Below are positions 27,357 through 35,669 of a DNA stretch of 64,000 nucleotides, one piece after another; the first letter of the stretch is position 1; every line of letters begins with the position of its first letter. The notes beneath the pieces are model-generated. The model searched no databases. It saw nothing but the letters and a program-made list of their open reading frames with translations, and was not told the origin of the DNA. The translations under genes were made by a program, and so were the position numbers. The stretch comes from Paracoccaceae bacterium (GTDB lineage Bacteria > Pseudomonadota > Alphaproteobacteria > Rhodobacterales > Rhodobacteraceae). The stretch spans positions 1 to 64,000 of the forward strand of contig PWZT01000057.1 in the NCBI GenBank assembly GCA_003567315.1, read 5' to 3'.

Positions 27357-29422
27357 CCGGATGGGAGAACATCATCTTCGCGCCAAGACTCGACTGGCCG
27401 ATCCTTGCAATCATCGCGGTCTTCGCTGCCCTCATGGTGGCGCTCGCGCTCTGGCAGGGGTTGCGCGGCTGGTGGCTGCGCGGGCTTGCTGCGTTTGCGC
27501 TTCTGGCCGCGCTCGCCAACCCGTCGTTGCAATCGCAGGATCGCGAAGGGCTGTCGGATATCGCGCTTGTGGTGGTGGATGAAACCGCCTCCAACCGCAT
27601 CGGCGCACGCAGCGACCAGACCGAGGCGGCGCTCGCGCATATCGAGGGCGAACTCGACGCGCTCGGGAATGTCGAGACGCGTATCGTCACCCTGCCCGAT
27701 GGTCCGGGCAATGCCGGGACTGAGCTGAACACGGCCCTTGCCGAGGCGCTGGCCGATCTGCCGCGCGACCGCCTTGCGGGCGTGTTCGCCATCAGCGACG
27801 GGCAGGTTCATGACGCGCCGCTGCAAACCCCCATCCCGGCGCCGTTTCATCTGCTCAAGACCGGCGAATCCGACGATTGGGACCGCCGCCTCATCATCCG
27901 CAACGCGCCCGCCTATGCGATCCTCGGCGAGCCGGTCACGCTCACGCTGCGGGTCGAGGATCAGGGCGCGGTCCCGCCCGATGAAGACGGTTTCGCGACG
28001 CTGAACTACGCGATCAATGGCGGCGAGATGATGCAGGCCAGGGTCCCTGTGGGCGAGGATATGGAGATCTCGGTCACGCTCGATCAGGGCGGCATGAATG
28101 TGCTGCAATTCGAGCTTGATGAGGCGGAGGGCGAGCTGACCACGCGCAACAATGCCGCCATCGTGCAGATCAACGGCGTGCGCGACCGGCTCAGCGTGCT
28201 GCTGGTCTCGGGCGAGCCCAATGCCGGGCAGCGCACATGGCGCAACCTGCTGAAATCCGACCCGGCGGTGGATCTGGTCCATTTCACCATCCTGCGCCCG
28301 CCCGACCGCCATGACGGCGTGCCGGTCAATGAGCTTTCGCTCATCGCCTTTCCCACCCGCGAACTATTCGTGGAGAAGATTGACGAGTTCGACCTGATCA
28401 TCTTCGACCGCTACCGCCGCAGGGGTATCCTGCCCAACAGCTATTTCGCCAATATCGCGCGCTATGTCGAAGAGGGCGGCGCGCTTCTGGTCGTGGGCGG
28501 GCCTGAGCTGGCCAGCGCGGACAGCATCTGGCGCTCGCCGCTGGGAGATGTGTTTCCTGCCCGCCCGACCGCGCGGGTGATCGAGGAAGGCTATCACCCC
28601 GCCATCTCGGAGCTTGGCGCGCGCCATCCGGTGACCGCAGGGCTGGAGGCGTTGGCACCCCTGACCGAGGATGGCCCGGGCTGGGGGCGCTGGTTCCGCC
28701 AGATCGACCTCGAACCCGAACGCGGCCAGACAGTGATGACCGGGGCCGAGGATCGCCCGCTGCTGATGCTCGACCGCGTGGAAGAGGGGCGGCTGGCGCT
28801 GCTGGCCTCGGATCAGACATGGCTCTGGGATCGCGGCTATGAGGGCGGCGGGCCGCAGCTTGAGTTGCTGCGCAGGCTCGCGCATTGGATGATGGGTGAG
28901 CCCGATCTGGAAGAAGAGACGCTGACCGCGAGTGCCGAGGGCAACCGCGTGACGGTGCTGCGCCGCAGCCTGCAGGACGAGGTCGGCGAGGCCACTGTCG
29001 AGGCGCCCGATGGCGAGAGCTTCACGCTCGATCTTACCGAGGACGCCCCGGGCGAGTTTCGCGCGCGCTTCGATGCGCCCGAGATCGGGCTTTACCGGCT
29101 GCGCGAAGGCGATCTGGAAAGCGTGATCGCGCTTGGCCCGCAAGCGCCGCGCGAATTCGAGGAAACGATCGCGACATCCGACAAGCTGCGCCCGCTGGTC
29201 GACGCCACACGCGGCGGGATCATGCGGGTGGAGGAGGAACTGCCTGAATTGCGGCTGGTGCGGGAGGGTCGCGCGGCGGCCGGCCGCGGCTGGCTGGGGC
29301 TCACCCCGCGCGAGGCCTATCTCACCCAGGATGTGCGCACGGCCGCGCTGCTCCCGGGCTGGGCGTGGCTTCTGCTGGCGGCCAGTCTCGCGCTGGGGGC
29401 ATGGCTGCGCGAGGGGCGGTGA
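27353..29422 (+). CDS. Membrane protein with glutamine amidotransferase-like fold
   Basis: A 689-residue protein with two N-terminal transmembrane helices (about 12-55), a large periplasmic part and a C-terminal helix (about 665-682, 'LLPGWAWLLLAASLALGAWL') before a short tail. It contains a VWA-like segment ('DIALVVVDETASNRIG'), an Ig-like stretch, and a class I amidotransferase-like fold ('DLIIFDRYRRRGILPNSYFANIARYVEEGGALLVVGGPE') without an obvious nucleophilic cysteine, so probably non-catalytic. The ATG overlaps the preceding stop (ATGA). It is the last gene of the moxR operon. Confidence 0.87.
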   Translation: MTGWENIIFAPRLDWPILAIIAVFAALMVALALWQGLRGWWLRGLAAFALLAALANPSLQSQDREGLSDIALVVVDETASNRIGARSDQTEAALAHIEGELDALGNVETRIVTLPDGPGNAGTELNTALAEALADLPRDRLAGVFAISDGQVHDAPLQTPIPAPFHLLKTGESDDWDRRLIIRNAPAYAILGEPVTLTLRVEDQGAVPPDEDGFATLNYAINGGEMMQARVPVGEDMEISVTLDQGGMNVLQFELDEAEGELTTRNNAAIVQINGVRDRLSVLLVSGEPNAGQRTWRNLLKSDPAVDLVHFTILRPPDRHDGVPVNELSLIAFPTRELFVEKIDEFDLIIFDRYRRRGILPNSYFANIARYVEEGGALLVVGGPELASADSIWRSPLGDVFPARPTARVIEEGYHPAISELGARHPVTAGLEALAPLTEDGPGWGRWFRQIDLEPERGQTVMTGAEDRPLLMLDRVEEGRLALLASDQTWLWDRGYEGGGPQLELLRRLAHWMMGEPDLEEETLTASAEGNRVTVLRRSLQDEVGEATVEAPDGESFTLDLTEDAPGEFRARFDAPEIGLYRLREGDLESVIALGPQAPREFEETIATSDKLRPLVDATRGGIMRVEEELPELRLVREGRAAAGRGWLGLTPREAYLTQDVRTAALLPGWAWLLLAASLALGAWLREGR

Positions 29423-29436
29423 GCTACCGCCGCCCC

Positions 29437-29632
29437 CTGCTTGCAAACAGCCCGCCCACCCAACCCTCGTGGCGCGCCCGTTCCGGGCGCTGACTCGCTG
29501 TTTGCAAGCAGAGGGCGGGAAGCGAACGCGCTGAGCGTGGCCCCGCCCGCGAGCGGCAAGCAAGCGCCCGGAACGGGCGCGCAGCGAGGGTCGGGCGGGC
29601 GGGCCGGTCGCGGGCGGGGCCGCGCTCAGCGC
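29437..29632. repeat. Interleaved inverted repeats (cruciform-prone spacer)
   Basis: Three inverted repeats are interlaced between convergent genes. IR1: CTGCTTGCAAACAG (29437-29450) and its exact complement at 29498-29511. IR2: about 40-bp arms at 29451-29490 and 29564-29603, each carrying a GCGCCCG..CGGGCGC hairpin, with a few mismatches. IR3: 25-bp arms at 29528-29552 and 29608-29632 with one mismatch. The IR3 right arm runs 7 bases into the hydrolase gene. No ORF or transposase sequence is present. Confidence 0.85.
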
Positions 29633-30519
29633 GCCACGTCGAGACTGCCCAGAAACGCCATCACTGCGCGGGTGGTCACCTGGGGCGCGGTGTCGGGGAA
29701 GAAATGCCCGCCCGGCACGGCCTGCACGCGCATATCCGCGAGCCACGGCGCCCAGCTTGCCCCAACATCATATTCCCGCGCCATCACCCCATCTGCCCCG
29801 AAGAGCACCAGCGCCGGGCAGTGCAGCTTGCGCCCCAGATCGGCTTCATCCAGCGCAAGATCATGCGCAATCGCTGCGCGATAATCCTGACACATGCCGA
29901 AAATCACCTCCGGCCTGCGCCACGCCGCGCGATAGGCCGCGATAGCCTCGGTCGCGAAATCCGAGAGCTGCGCCCCGCCCCAGCCCAGCAGGCAGCTCTC
30001 GAAGAAATAATCCGGATCCGCCGCAATCAGCCGCTCCGGGAAGGGATGCGGCTGCGCCAGAAAGAACCAGTGGTAGTAGCTCTTCGCTACCGGATAGCGC
30101 AATTCGCTCAGAAGGAGATGCGTGGGCACAATATCCATCAGCGTCAGGCTCGCGACCCGGTCAGGTGCGTCCAGCGCCATGCGATGCGCGACACGCGCGC
30201 CCCGATCATGGCCCACAAGATGAAACCGCTCAAAACCAAGGCTGCGCATCAGCGCAAGCTGATCGCCGCCCATCGCACGGAAACTGTATGGCGCACAGTC
30301 CTCCGGCCCCTCCTGCCCCGCCACCGCCGAAGCGCCATAGCCGCGCAAATCCGCCATGACCACAGTGAACTGCGCCGCCAATTCAGCCGCAATCGGCCGC
30401 CACATCTCGCGTGTCTGCGGAAAACCGTGGAGCAACAGCACCGGAGGGCCAGAGCCGCCGATGCTGTAGGCGATCTCGACCCCATCAAGCACGCGCACAT
30501 CATTGCGAAACATATCCAT
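29626..30519 (-). CDS. Alpha/beta hydrolase, haloacetate dehalogenase-like
   Basis: A 297-residue alpha/beta hydrolase. Seen: oxyanion-hole 'LLHGFPQTREMW', 'VMADLRGYGASA', nucleophile elbow 'LVGHDRGARVAHRMALDAP' (Asp nucleophile in GHDRG), acid region 'LFGADGVM' and the catalytic His in 'PGGHFFPD'. An Asp nucleophile with HDRGAR is the pattern of fluoroacetate dehalogenases and epoxide hydrolases, so it should cleave C-X or epoxide bonds. The true substrate is unknown. ATG 30519 was chosen; an in-frame ATG at 30513 is also possible. Confidence 0.85.
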   Translation of the reverse strand: MDMFRNDVRVLDGVEIAYSIGGSGPPVLLLHGFPQTREMWRPIAAELAAQFTVVMADLRGYGASAVAGQEGPEDCAPYSFRAMGGDQLALMRSLGFERFHLVGHDRGARVAHRMALDAPDRVASLTLMDIVPTHLLLSELRYPVAKSYYHWFFLAQPHPFPERLIAADPDYFFESCLLGWGGAQLSDFATEAIAAYRAAWRRPEVIFGMCQDYRAAIAHDLALDEADLGRKLHCPALVLFGADGVMAREYDVGASWAPWLADMRVQAVPGGHFFPDTAPQVTTRAVMAFLGSLDVAR

Positions 30520-30561
30520 GCGGCCCACAGTCGGGCAGGGATGCGAGCGCGTCAAGCGCGC

Positions 30562-30915
30562 TCAGCGCAACCGCAGATCGGCCTGATCACCCGACCCCTG
30601 ATCGGAGATGAAGCGCAACGTGTTCCCGTCGCGCAGCACCAGCTGGCAGTTATAGGGATCGCCCGATTGCCCGAATTCCAGCGTGCGGCAGAAATAGCCG
30701 TTGCGCCATTCCCACTCGCCGCCCACATTCATGCCAAAGCCGCGCCCGGTGATCTCGCCCTCCGGCAGGACCTGCAAGCGCACGCCGAAACGCGTCAACT
30801 CGCGCCCTTCCACCAATGCCCGGAAATTCGCTTCCTCACGGACTGGCTGGAAATCGGCCAACGCCGGAGTGGCCGACATCACCACTGCTATGCCCATAAC
30901 CAGTAATTTACGCAT
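30562..30915 (-). CDS. Small secreted protein, function unknown
   Basis: A 117-residue protein with a signal peptide (cleavage near 'PALA-DF'). The mature part is beta-rich: 'FGVRLQVLPEGEITGRGFGMNVGGEWEWRNGYFCRTLEFGQSGDPYNCQLVLRDG', with two cysteines that could form a disulfide in the periplasm. I do not recognise a characterised family; similar small proteins next to dapB in Rhodobacterales are sometimes labelled dihydrodipicolinate reductase, which the sequence does not support. ATG 30915 follows GAGGTG; a GTG directly upstream is an alternative. Confidence 0.78.
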   Translation of the reverse strand: MRKLLVMGIAVVMSATPALADFQPVREEANFRALVEGRELTRFGVRLQVLPEGEITGRGFGMNVGGEWEWRNGYFCRTLEFGQSGDPYNCQLVLRDGNTLRFISDQGSGDQADLRLR

Positions 30916-30985
30916 CACACACCTCGTTCAGAGATATCAGTGGGAGGTACGCATCCTCCCCGCCACTGGATCACAATTCCCGGTC

Positions 30986-31792
30986 TCAGCCGCCAAGCCC
31001 CAGCACATCGAGCATCGAATACTCGCCCGGCCCCTGCCCCTGCAGCCACAGCGCCGCGCGCAGCGCCCCGCGCGCGAAGAGCGCCCGGTCCGAGGCCACA
31101 TGGCGCAGCACGACCCGCTCGCCTTCGCCCGCGAAGATCACATCATGCTCGCCGATGTAATCCCCGCCGCGGATCGCGTGAAACCCGATCGCGCCCGCGG
31201 CCCGCGCGCCGGTGATCCCATGGCGCCCGCGATCCGCCACATCCGCAAGCGCGACCTCGCGCCCCGACGCTGCCGCCTCGCCCAGCATCAGCGCCGTGCC
31301 CGAGGGCGCATCGACCTTGTGGCGATGATGCGCCTCCACGATCTCGATATCGTAATCCGCGCCCAGCGCGCTTGCGACTTGCCGCGTAAGCCCCATCAGC
31401 AGGTTCACGCCAAGGCTCATATTCCCCGCCCGCACGATCCGCCCGGTCTTGCCCGCCTCAGCAATCGCCGCCAGATCCTCGTCGGAAAACCCGGTCGTGC
31501 CGATCACATGCGCAACGCCTGACGCCGCCGCCCGCTCGGCCAGCGCCACCGACACTTGCGGGGCCGTGAAATCGATCACCGCATCGGCCTCGCTTAGCGC
31601 CGCATCAAGATCGTCGCGCACGATCACCCCGCGCTCGACCCCGCCCATGGCGCGACCCAGATCCTGCCCGACCCATCCATGACCCGCGCGCTCCACCACA
31701 GCCGCGAGCACGGCCAGATCGCTCTCCTCGACCAGCCGCACCAGCATCTGCCCCATCCGTCCAGAGGCCCCCATCACTGCAATCCGGACCAT
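30986..31792 (-). CDS. dapB: 4-hydroxy-tetrahydrodipicolinate reductase
   Basis: A 268-residue NAD(P)H-dependent reductase of the lysine/diaminopimelate pathway. Seen: nucleotide-binding '[16 protein letters not shown]', 'VIGTTGFS', 'NMSLGVNLL', and the catalytic/substrate motif '[16 protein letters not shown]'. Length is standard. The start is ATG 31792 with GAGGTG about 6 bases upstream; the track ORF begins two codons earlier at GTG. It is divergent from rbfA across about 100 bp. Confidence 0.95.
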   Translation of the reverse strand: MVRIAVMGASGRMGQMLVRLVEESDLAVLAAVVERAGHGWVGQDLGRAMGGVERGVIVRDDLDAALSEADAVIDFTAPQVSVALAERAAASGVAHVIGTTGFSDEDLAAIAEAGKTGRIVRAGNMSLGVNLLMGLTRQVASALGADYDIEIVEAHHRHKVDAPSGTALMLGEAAASGREVALADVADRGRHGITGARAAGAIGFHAIRGGDYIGEHDVIFAGEGERVVLRHVASDRALFARGALRAALWLQGQGPGEYSMLDVLGLGG

Positions 31793-31895
31793 TGCCACAC
31801 CTCACCCAGTCACATTTCCGCGTCTCCTTAGCGAGGGCGGCGGAAAATGGCAAAGCCTCGTTGCGCGGGGGGCTGCTTTCCCATATTGCACCTGT

Positions 31896-32318
31896 ATGGG
31901 AAACAAACGCTTCGAGTCCGGCCGCGGGCCATCGCAACGCCAGCTTCGCGTGGGCGAGCTGATCCGGCGCACGCTGTCGGATGTGCTGGCGCGCGGCGAT
32001 GTGCATGACCCCGACCTCGACCGCGTGGCGATCACGGTCAGCGAAGTGCGCACCTCGCCCGATCTGAAAATCGCGACCGCTTTCGTGATGCCGCTGGGCG
32101 GCGAAGGCCAACAGGGCGCGCTGGCTGCGCTGCGGCGCAACAAGGGCGAGCTGCGCCATCTCGTTTCGCGCGAATTGACGCTGAAATTCGCCCCCGATCT
32201 GCGCTTCCAGATCGATGAGAGCTTCGACCGGGTGGACGAAACCCGCCGTCTGCTGCAGGAGGATCGCGTGCAGCGCGACATTGCCACAGGTCAAGAGGAT
32301 GACACGGATCGCGCTTAA
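31896..32318 (+). CDS. rbfA: 30S ribosome-binding factor RbfA
   Basis: A 140-residue KH-like protein needed for 16S rRNA maturation and cold adaptation of the 30S subunit. It has the family pattern 'SQRQLRVGELIRRTLSDVLARGDVHDP', 'ITVSEVRTSPDLKIATAFVMPLGG', 'LRHLVSRELTLKFAPDLRFQIDESFDRVDE'. It is part of a run rbfA, glycosidase-like gene, truB; rbfA-truB linkage is ancestral in bacteria. The 3' end overlaps the next gene by 20 bp in another frame. Confidence 0.95.
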   Translation: MGNKRFESGRGPSQRQLRVGELIRRTLSDVLARGDVHDPDLDRVAITVSEVRTSPDLKIATAFVMPLGGEGQQGALAALRRNKGELRHLVSRELTLKFAPDLRFQIDESFDRVDETRRLLQEDRVQRDIATGQEDDTDRA

Positions 32319-33054
32319 TCTGGCCGCGCTGCTGGCCTTCCTGATCCTCGCTGTCCCCGCGCAGGCCACCTGCGAGCGCACCGACTACAAGGATGCGAGC
32401 TTCACCCATTGCACGGCCAAGGCCGGTGATGATCTGCGGCTCTTCCTCTATTCGAGGGACGATCAGGTCTATGGCAATTTCCGAAATATCGACGACGCGC
32501 TGGCGCGCGAGGGCAAGAAGCTCGCCTTCGCGATGAATGGCGGCATGTATCATGCTGATCGCAGCCCGGTCGGGCTCTATATCGAGGATGGCGCGGAAGT
32601 CTCGCAGATCGTCACGCGCGAGGGGCCGGGTAATTTCGGGCTGCTGCCCAATGGCGTGTTCTGCATCAAGCCGGATCGCTTCGTGCTGATCGAGAGCCTG
32701 AGCTTCGCATCTGACCGCCCCGAGTGCCGCCATGCCGCGCAATCAGGGCCGATGCTGGTGATCGACGGGGCCTATCACCCGCGCTTCATGGAGGGCTCGG
32801 AGTCGCGGCTGATCCGCAACGGGGTGGGCGTGTCCGCCGATGGGCGCCGCGCGGTGTTCGTCATCGCCAACACCCCGGTCAATTTCCACGAATTCGCGCG
32901 GTTTTTCCGGGAGTATCTGGGGCTGCCACAGGCGCTCTATATCGATGGCAACGTCTCGCGCCTGCATGCGCCGGAACTGCGCCGGTCGGATTGGGGCACG
33001 CTTCTGGGCCCGATCGTGGGCAAGGTTGTTGACGCCAACCGGCCCAGCAATTAG
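32299..33054 (+). CDS. Secreted phosphodiester glycosidase-family protein
   Basis: A 251-residue protein with a signal peptide ('[15 protein letters not shown]') and the phosphodiester glycosidase (NAGPA/YigE-like) fold: '[24 protein letters not shown]', '[12 protein letters not shown]', '[12 protein letters not shown]', and '[14 protein letters not shown]'. Relatives cleave N-acetylglucosamine-phosphate-type diesters; here a periplasmic, perhaps cell-wall-linked, substrate is plausible but unproven. The start ATG 32299 lies inside rbfA and has AAGAGG upstream. Its placement between rbfA and truB indicates insertion into an old translation operon and shared transcription. Confidence 0.88.
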   Translation: MTRIALNLAALLAFLILAVPAQATCERTDYKDASFTHCTAKAGDDLRLFLYSRDDQVYGNFRNIDDALAREGKKLAFAMNGGMYHADRSPVGLYIEDGAEVSQIVTREGPGNFGLLPNGVFCIKPDRFVLIESLSFASDRPECRHAAQSGPMLVIDGAYHPRFMEGSESRLIRNGVGVSADGRRAVFVIANTPVNFHEFARFFREYLGLPQALYIDGNVSRLHAPELRRSDWGTLLGPIVGKVVDANRPSN

Positions 33055-33086
33055 CACGCGCGCACACTCACAACAGCGAGGGCAAT

Positions 33087-33995
33087 ATGGGACGCAAGCG
33101 CAAGGGCCGCGCGATTTCGGGCTGGCTGGTGGTGGACAAGCCTGCGGGCGTGACCTCGACCGCCATCGTCAACAAGGTTCGCTGGGCGCTTCAGGCGCAG
33201 AAGGCGGGGCATGCGGGCACGCTCGACCCGGCAGCAACAGGCGTGCTGGCCGTGGCCCTGGGCGAGGCCACCAAGACCGTGCCCTACATTACCGATGCGC
33301 TGAAATGCTATCGTTTCATGGTCCGGCTGGGGCAGGCCACCACCACCGATGACGCCGAAGGCGCGGTCATCGCGACCGCCGAGACCCGGCCCACCGATGC
33401 CGAGATCGAGGCCGCGCTCGCGGGCTTTCGCGGCGAGATCGAACAGGTGCCGCCGCAGTTTTCTGCCGTGAAGGTCGAGGGTGAGCGCGCCTATGACATT
33501 GCCCGCGCGGGCGAAGAGATGGAGCTTGTCGCCCGCCCGCTCTGGGTCGAGAGCCTCGAGATCATCGCGCGTCCCGATCCCGATCATGTCGAGTTGGAGA
33601 TGGTCTGCGGCAAGGGCGGCTATGTCCGCTCCATCGCCCGCGATCTTGGCGACGCGCTTGGCTGTCACGGCCATGTCGCATGGCTGCGGCGCACATGGTC
33701 CGGCCCGTTTGACGCCAGCGAGGGGCTCAGCCTCGCCCAGATCGAGGCGCTGGCCCACGACCCCGCGCTGGATACGCATCTGCGCCCCGTCGAGGCCGGG
33801 CTCGCTGATCTGCCGGAGTTGCCCGCCACCCCCGAAGGTGCGGCGCGGCTGCGCAATGGCAATCCCGGCATGGTGCTGGCGTCTCAGGCAGCGTATGGCG
33901 ACGAGGCCTGGGCGAGCTATCAGGGCCGCCCTGTCGCGGTCGGCATCTACAAGGCGGGCGAGTTGCACCCGAGCCGCGTCTTCAACCTCGCCTGA
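33087..33995 (+). CDS. truB: tRNA pseudouridine-55 synthase TruB
   Basis: A 302-residue enzyme that forms pseudouridine 55 in the T-loop of tRNAs. Signatures: '[22 protein letters not shown]', catalytic '[23 protein letters not shown]' (Asp in TLDP), '[24 protein letters not shown]' and '[15 protein letters not shown]'. A C-terminal extension of about 60 residues resembles the usual PUA-like tail in alphaproteobacteria. The stop shares one base with the next start (TGATG). Confidence 0.96.
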   Translation: MGRKRKGRAISGWLVVDKPAGVTSTAIVNKVRWALQAQKAGHAGTLDPAATGVLAVALGEATKTVPYITDALKCYRFMVRLGQATTTDDAEGAVIATAETRPTDAEIEAALAGFRGEIEQVPPQFSAVKVEGERAYDIARAGEEMELVARPLWVESLEIIARPDPDHVELEMVCGKGGYVRSIARDLGDALGCHGHVAWLRRTWSGPFDASEGLSLAQIEALAHDPALDTHLRPVEAGLADLPELPATPEGAARLRNGNPGMVLASQAAYGDEAWASYQGRPVAVGIYKAGELHPSRVFNLA

Positions 33996-34543
33996 TGGAG
34001 GCGCACGTCATCACCCGCCGCCATGTGAAGGGCGACGCGCCCTCGGTCGCGGTCTATTCCCCTTGCGAGCACTACCGCTACCTGCTGACGCGCGAATGGG
34101 CACCCGCGCAGGGCCGCGCGCTTTTCATCATGCTCAACCCCTCCACAGCGACCGAGGTGCAGAACGACCCGACTGTGGAGCGCTGCGAGCGCCGTGCCCG
34201 CGCGCTGGGCTTCGGGGCGGTCCGTGTGTGCAATATCTTCGCCTTCCGCGCCACTGACCCGCGCGTGATGCGCGCGGCGCCCGATCCCATCGGCCCGCTC
34301 AACGACAAGGCCATCGCAGAGAGCGCCCCCTGGGCCGATCAGATCATCTGCGCCTGGGGCACGCATGGCGCGCATCTCGCGCGCGGCCCGGCGGTCGAGG
34401 CGCTTTTGCGCGCCACAGGCCGGCCGCTCTGGCATCTGGGGCTGTCCAAGGCAGGCCACCCGAAGCACCCGCTCTATATCGGCTATAGCGTGCAGCCGCA
34501 GCCCTGGCTCACGCCTCCGACAGCGCGACCTTCATGCCCGTGA
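33995..34543 (+). CDS. DUF1643 domain protein
   Basis: A 182-residue protein of the DUF1643 family ('[73 protein letters not shown]', '[17 protein letters not shown]'). The family has no established activity; members are often scattered or on mobile elements. The ATG shares a base with the truB stop, so it is cotranslated with truB. Its last 35 bases overlap the 3' end of fabA on the other strand, and the C-terminal '[10 protein letters not shown]' is probably an unconserved read-on. Confidence 0.85.
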   Translation: MEAHVITRRHVKGDAPSVAVYSPCEHYRYLLTREWAPAQGRALFIMLNPSTATEVQNDPTVERCERRARALGFGAVRVCNIFAFRATDPRVMRAAPDPIGPLNDKAIAESAPWADQIICAWGTHGAHLARGPAVEALLRATGRPLWHLGLSKAGHPKHPLYIGYSVQPQPWLTPPTARPSCP

Positions 34544-35018
34544 CCTGATAGATCACCTCGCCATCGGCCTCGACGATCCCGTCGGCCACGCCCATGGTCA
34601 GCCGCCGTGACTGCACCGCCTTGGTGAAATCCACCTTGTAGGTCAGCATCTTGCGATCCGGGCGCACCATGCCGGTGAGCTTCACCTCGCCCACGCCCAG
34701 CGCGTAACCGCGCCCCTGCCAGCCGCGCCAGCCCAGATTGAACCCGGTCAACTGCCACAACCCGTCGAGCCCCAGACAGCCCGGCATGATCGGATTGCCG
34801 GGGAAATGGCACTCGAAGAACCACAGCTCGGGATGAATGTCGAACTCGGCCACGACATGACCCTTGCCATGCAGCCCGCCATCGTCCGAGATATCGGTGA
34901 TCCGGTCCATCATCAGCATTGGCGGCTCGGGCAGCTGCGCATTGCCGGGGCCGAACAACTCACCGCGCGCACAGGCCAGCAGCGCCTCTTTATCGAAAGA
35001 CCTTGGATATTGCGACAT
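34509..35018 (-). CDS. fabA: 3-hydroxydecanoyl-ACP dehydratase/isomerase
   Basis: A 169-residue hot-dog-fold enzyme that dehydrates 3-hydroxydecanoyl-ACP and isomerises the product to cis-3-decenoyl-ACP, the branch point for unsaturated fatty acids. Seen: '[34 protein letters not shown]' with the active-site His and later Asp, and '[11 protein letters not shown]'. Divergent from irr, the usual Rhodobacterales arrangement. The expected downstream fabB and fabI are missing: the gene runs directly into DUF1643 of the other strand. Confidence 0.95.
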   Translation of the reverse strand: MSQYPRSFDKEALLACARGELFGPGNAQLPEPPMLMMDRITDISDDGGLHGKGHVVAEFDIHPELWFFECHFPGNPIMPGCLGLDGLWQLTGFNLGWRGWQGRGYALGVGEVKLTGMVRPDRKMLTYKVDFTKAVQSRRLTMGVADGIVEADGEVIYQVTGMKVALSEA

Positions 35019-35120
35019 CGGCTCCTCCTGCGAAGTTTGCCCCCTCTAGCACTCACCCCGCCAGACTGACAAGCCCGCAGGCGCCGCGCTGTGTGCGGGC
35101 GGGTACCCGAAAGCAGGGCA

Positions 35121-35140
35121 GCGCCTGCCTGGACAGGCGC
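35121..35140. repeat. Hairpin in fabA-irr divergent spacer
   Basis: An inverted repeat GCGCCTG-CCTGGA-CAGGCGC lies about midway in the 207-bp spacer. The following bases GGCGCTGAC also follow the hairpin inside the inverted-repeat spacer at 29.48 kb, so the two may be the same class of small repeat. Confidence 0.5.
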
Positions 35141-35184
35141 TGACGCAACAGGGCGCGGCCGCCGCCCCCTTAGCTGCGACTCAT

Positions 35185-35196
35185 TTTCATTTGAAA
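35185..35196. promoter_or_regulatory. Possible operator upstream of irr
   Basis: An AT-rich inverted repeat TTTCA-TT-TGAAA lies 30 bases before the irr start in an otherwise GC-rich spacer, close to a likely promoter ('CCTTTATATAAGC'). It is a candidate binding site for Irr or another regulator, but it does not fit the known iron-control-element consensus well. Confidence 0.3.
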
Positions 35197-35225
35197 TCCG
35201 GGGCGTTCATCCTTTATATAAGCAT

Positions 35226-35666
35226 ATGATGGATACGAGTTTCGCAGCCCTCGACGACACTGCCCTGCAAAAGGGCAAAGCGTGGCTCGCGCGTGCGAAG
35301 GTACGCCCGACCAAGCAGCGCAGTTCGCTGGCCGCGCTTCTGGTGGGCGATGGTGAAAACCGCCATGTCACCGCCGAAGGGCTCTTCCTCGCTGCGAAAT
35401 CGAGCGGCGAAGCGGTGTCACTGGCCACTGTCTACAACACGCTGCGCGCCTTCTGCGATGCCGGGCTGATGAACGAGATCACAGTGGACGCCACGCGCTC
35501 CTATTTCGACACCTGCACCGAAGATCACCCGCATTACTTCTGGGAAGACAGTCAGGAACTGACCGACGCGCCTGCGGGCGAGGTCGCTTTCTCGCGCCTG
35601 CCCGACCCGCCGCAAGGCTCGGAAATCGCGCGGGTCGATGTCGTCATCCGCCTGCGCCGCAAGTAA
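35226..35666 (+). CDS. irr: Iron response regulator Irr (Fur family)
   Basis: A 146-residue Fur-family repressor that senses iron through haem in rhizobia and relatives. It has a winged helix ('VRPTKQRSSLAALLVGDGENRHVTAEGLFLAAKSSGEAVSLATVYNTLRAFCDAGLM') and the dimer domain with 'RSYFDTCTEDHPHYFWED'. The Fur structural zinc cysteines are not present, and the N-terminal haem-regulatory CP motif of Bradyrhizobium Irr is also absent, as in Rhodobacter-type Irr. Two consecutive ATGs (35226, 35229) are possible starts. It is divergent from fabA. Confidence 0.9.
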   Translation: MMDTSFAALDDTALQKGKAWLARAKVRPTKQRSSLAALLVGDGENRHVTAEGLFLAAKSSGEAVSLATVYNTLRAFCDAGLMNEITVDATRSYFDTCTEDHPHYFWEDSQELTDAPAGEVAFSRLPDPPQGSEIARVDVVIRLRRK

Positions 35667-35669
35667 GGC

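Noticed and set aside
27314-28312. 332-residue minus-strand ORF opposite the amidotransferase-like gene
   Set aside because: Antisense shadow with no start signal; the plus-strand gene has clear membrane helices and overlapping stop-start links with its neighbours.
29437-29632. Integron attC site or phage attachment site
   Set aside because: No integrase, no GTTRRRY-type core sites and no gene-cassette arrangement; the structure is better described as interleaved inverted repeats.
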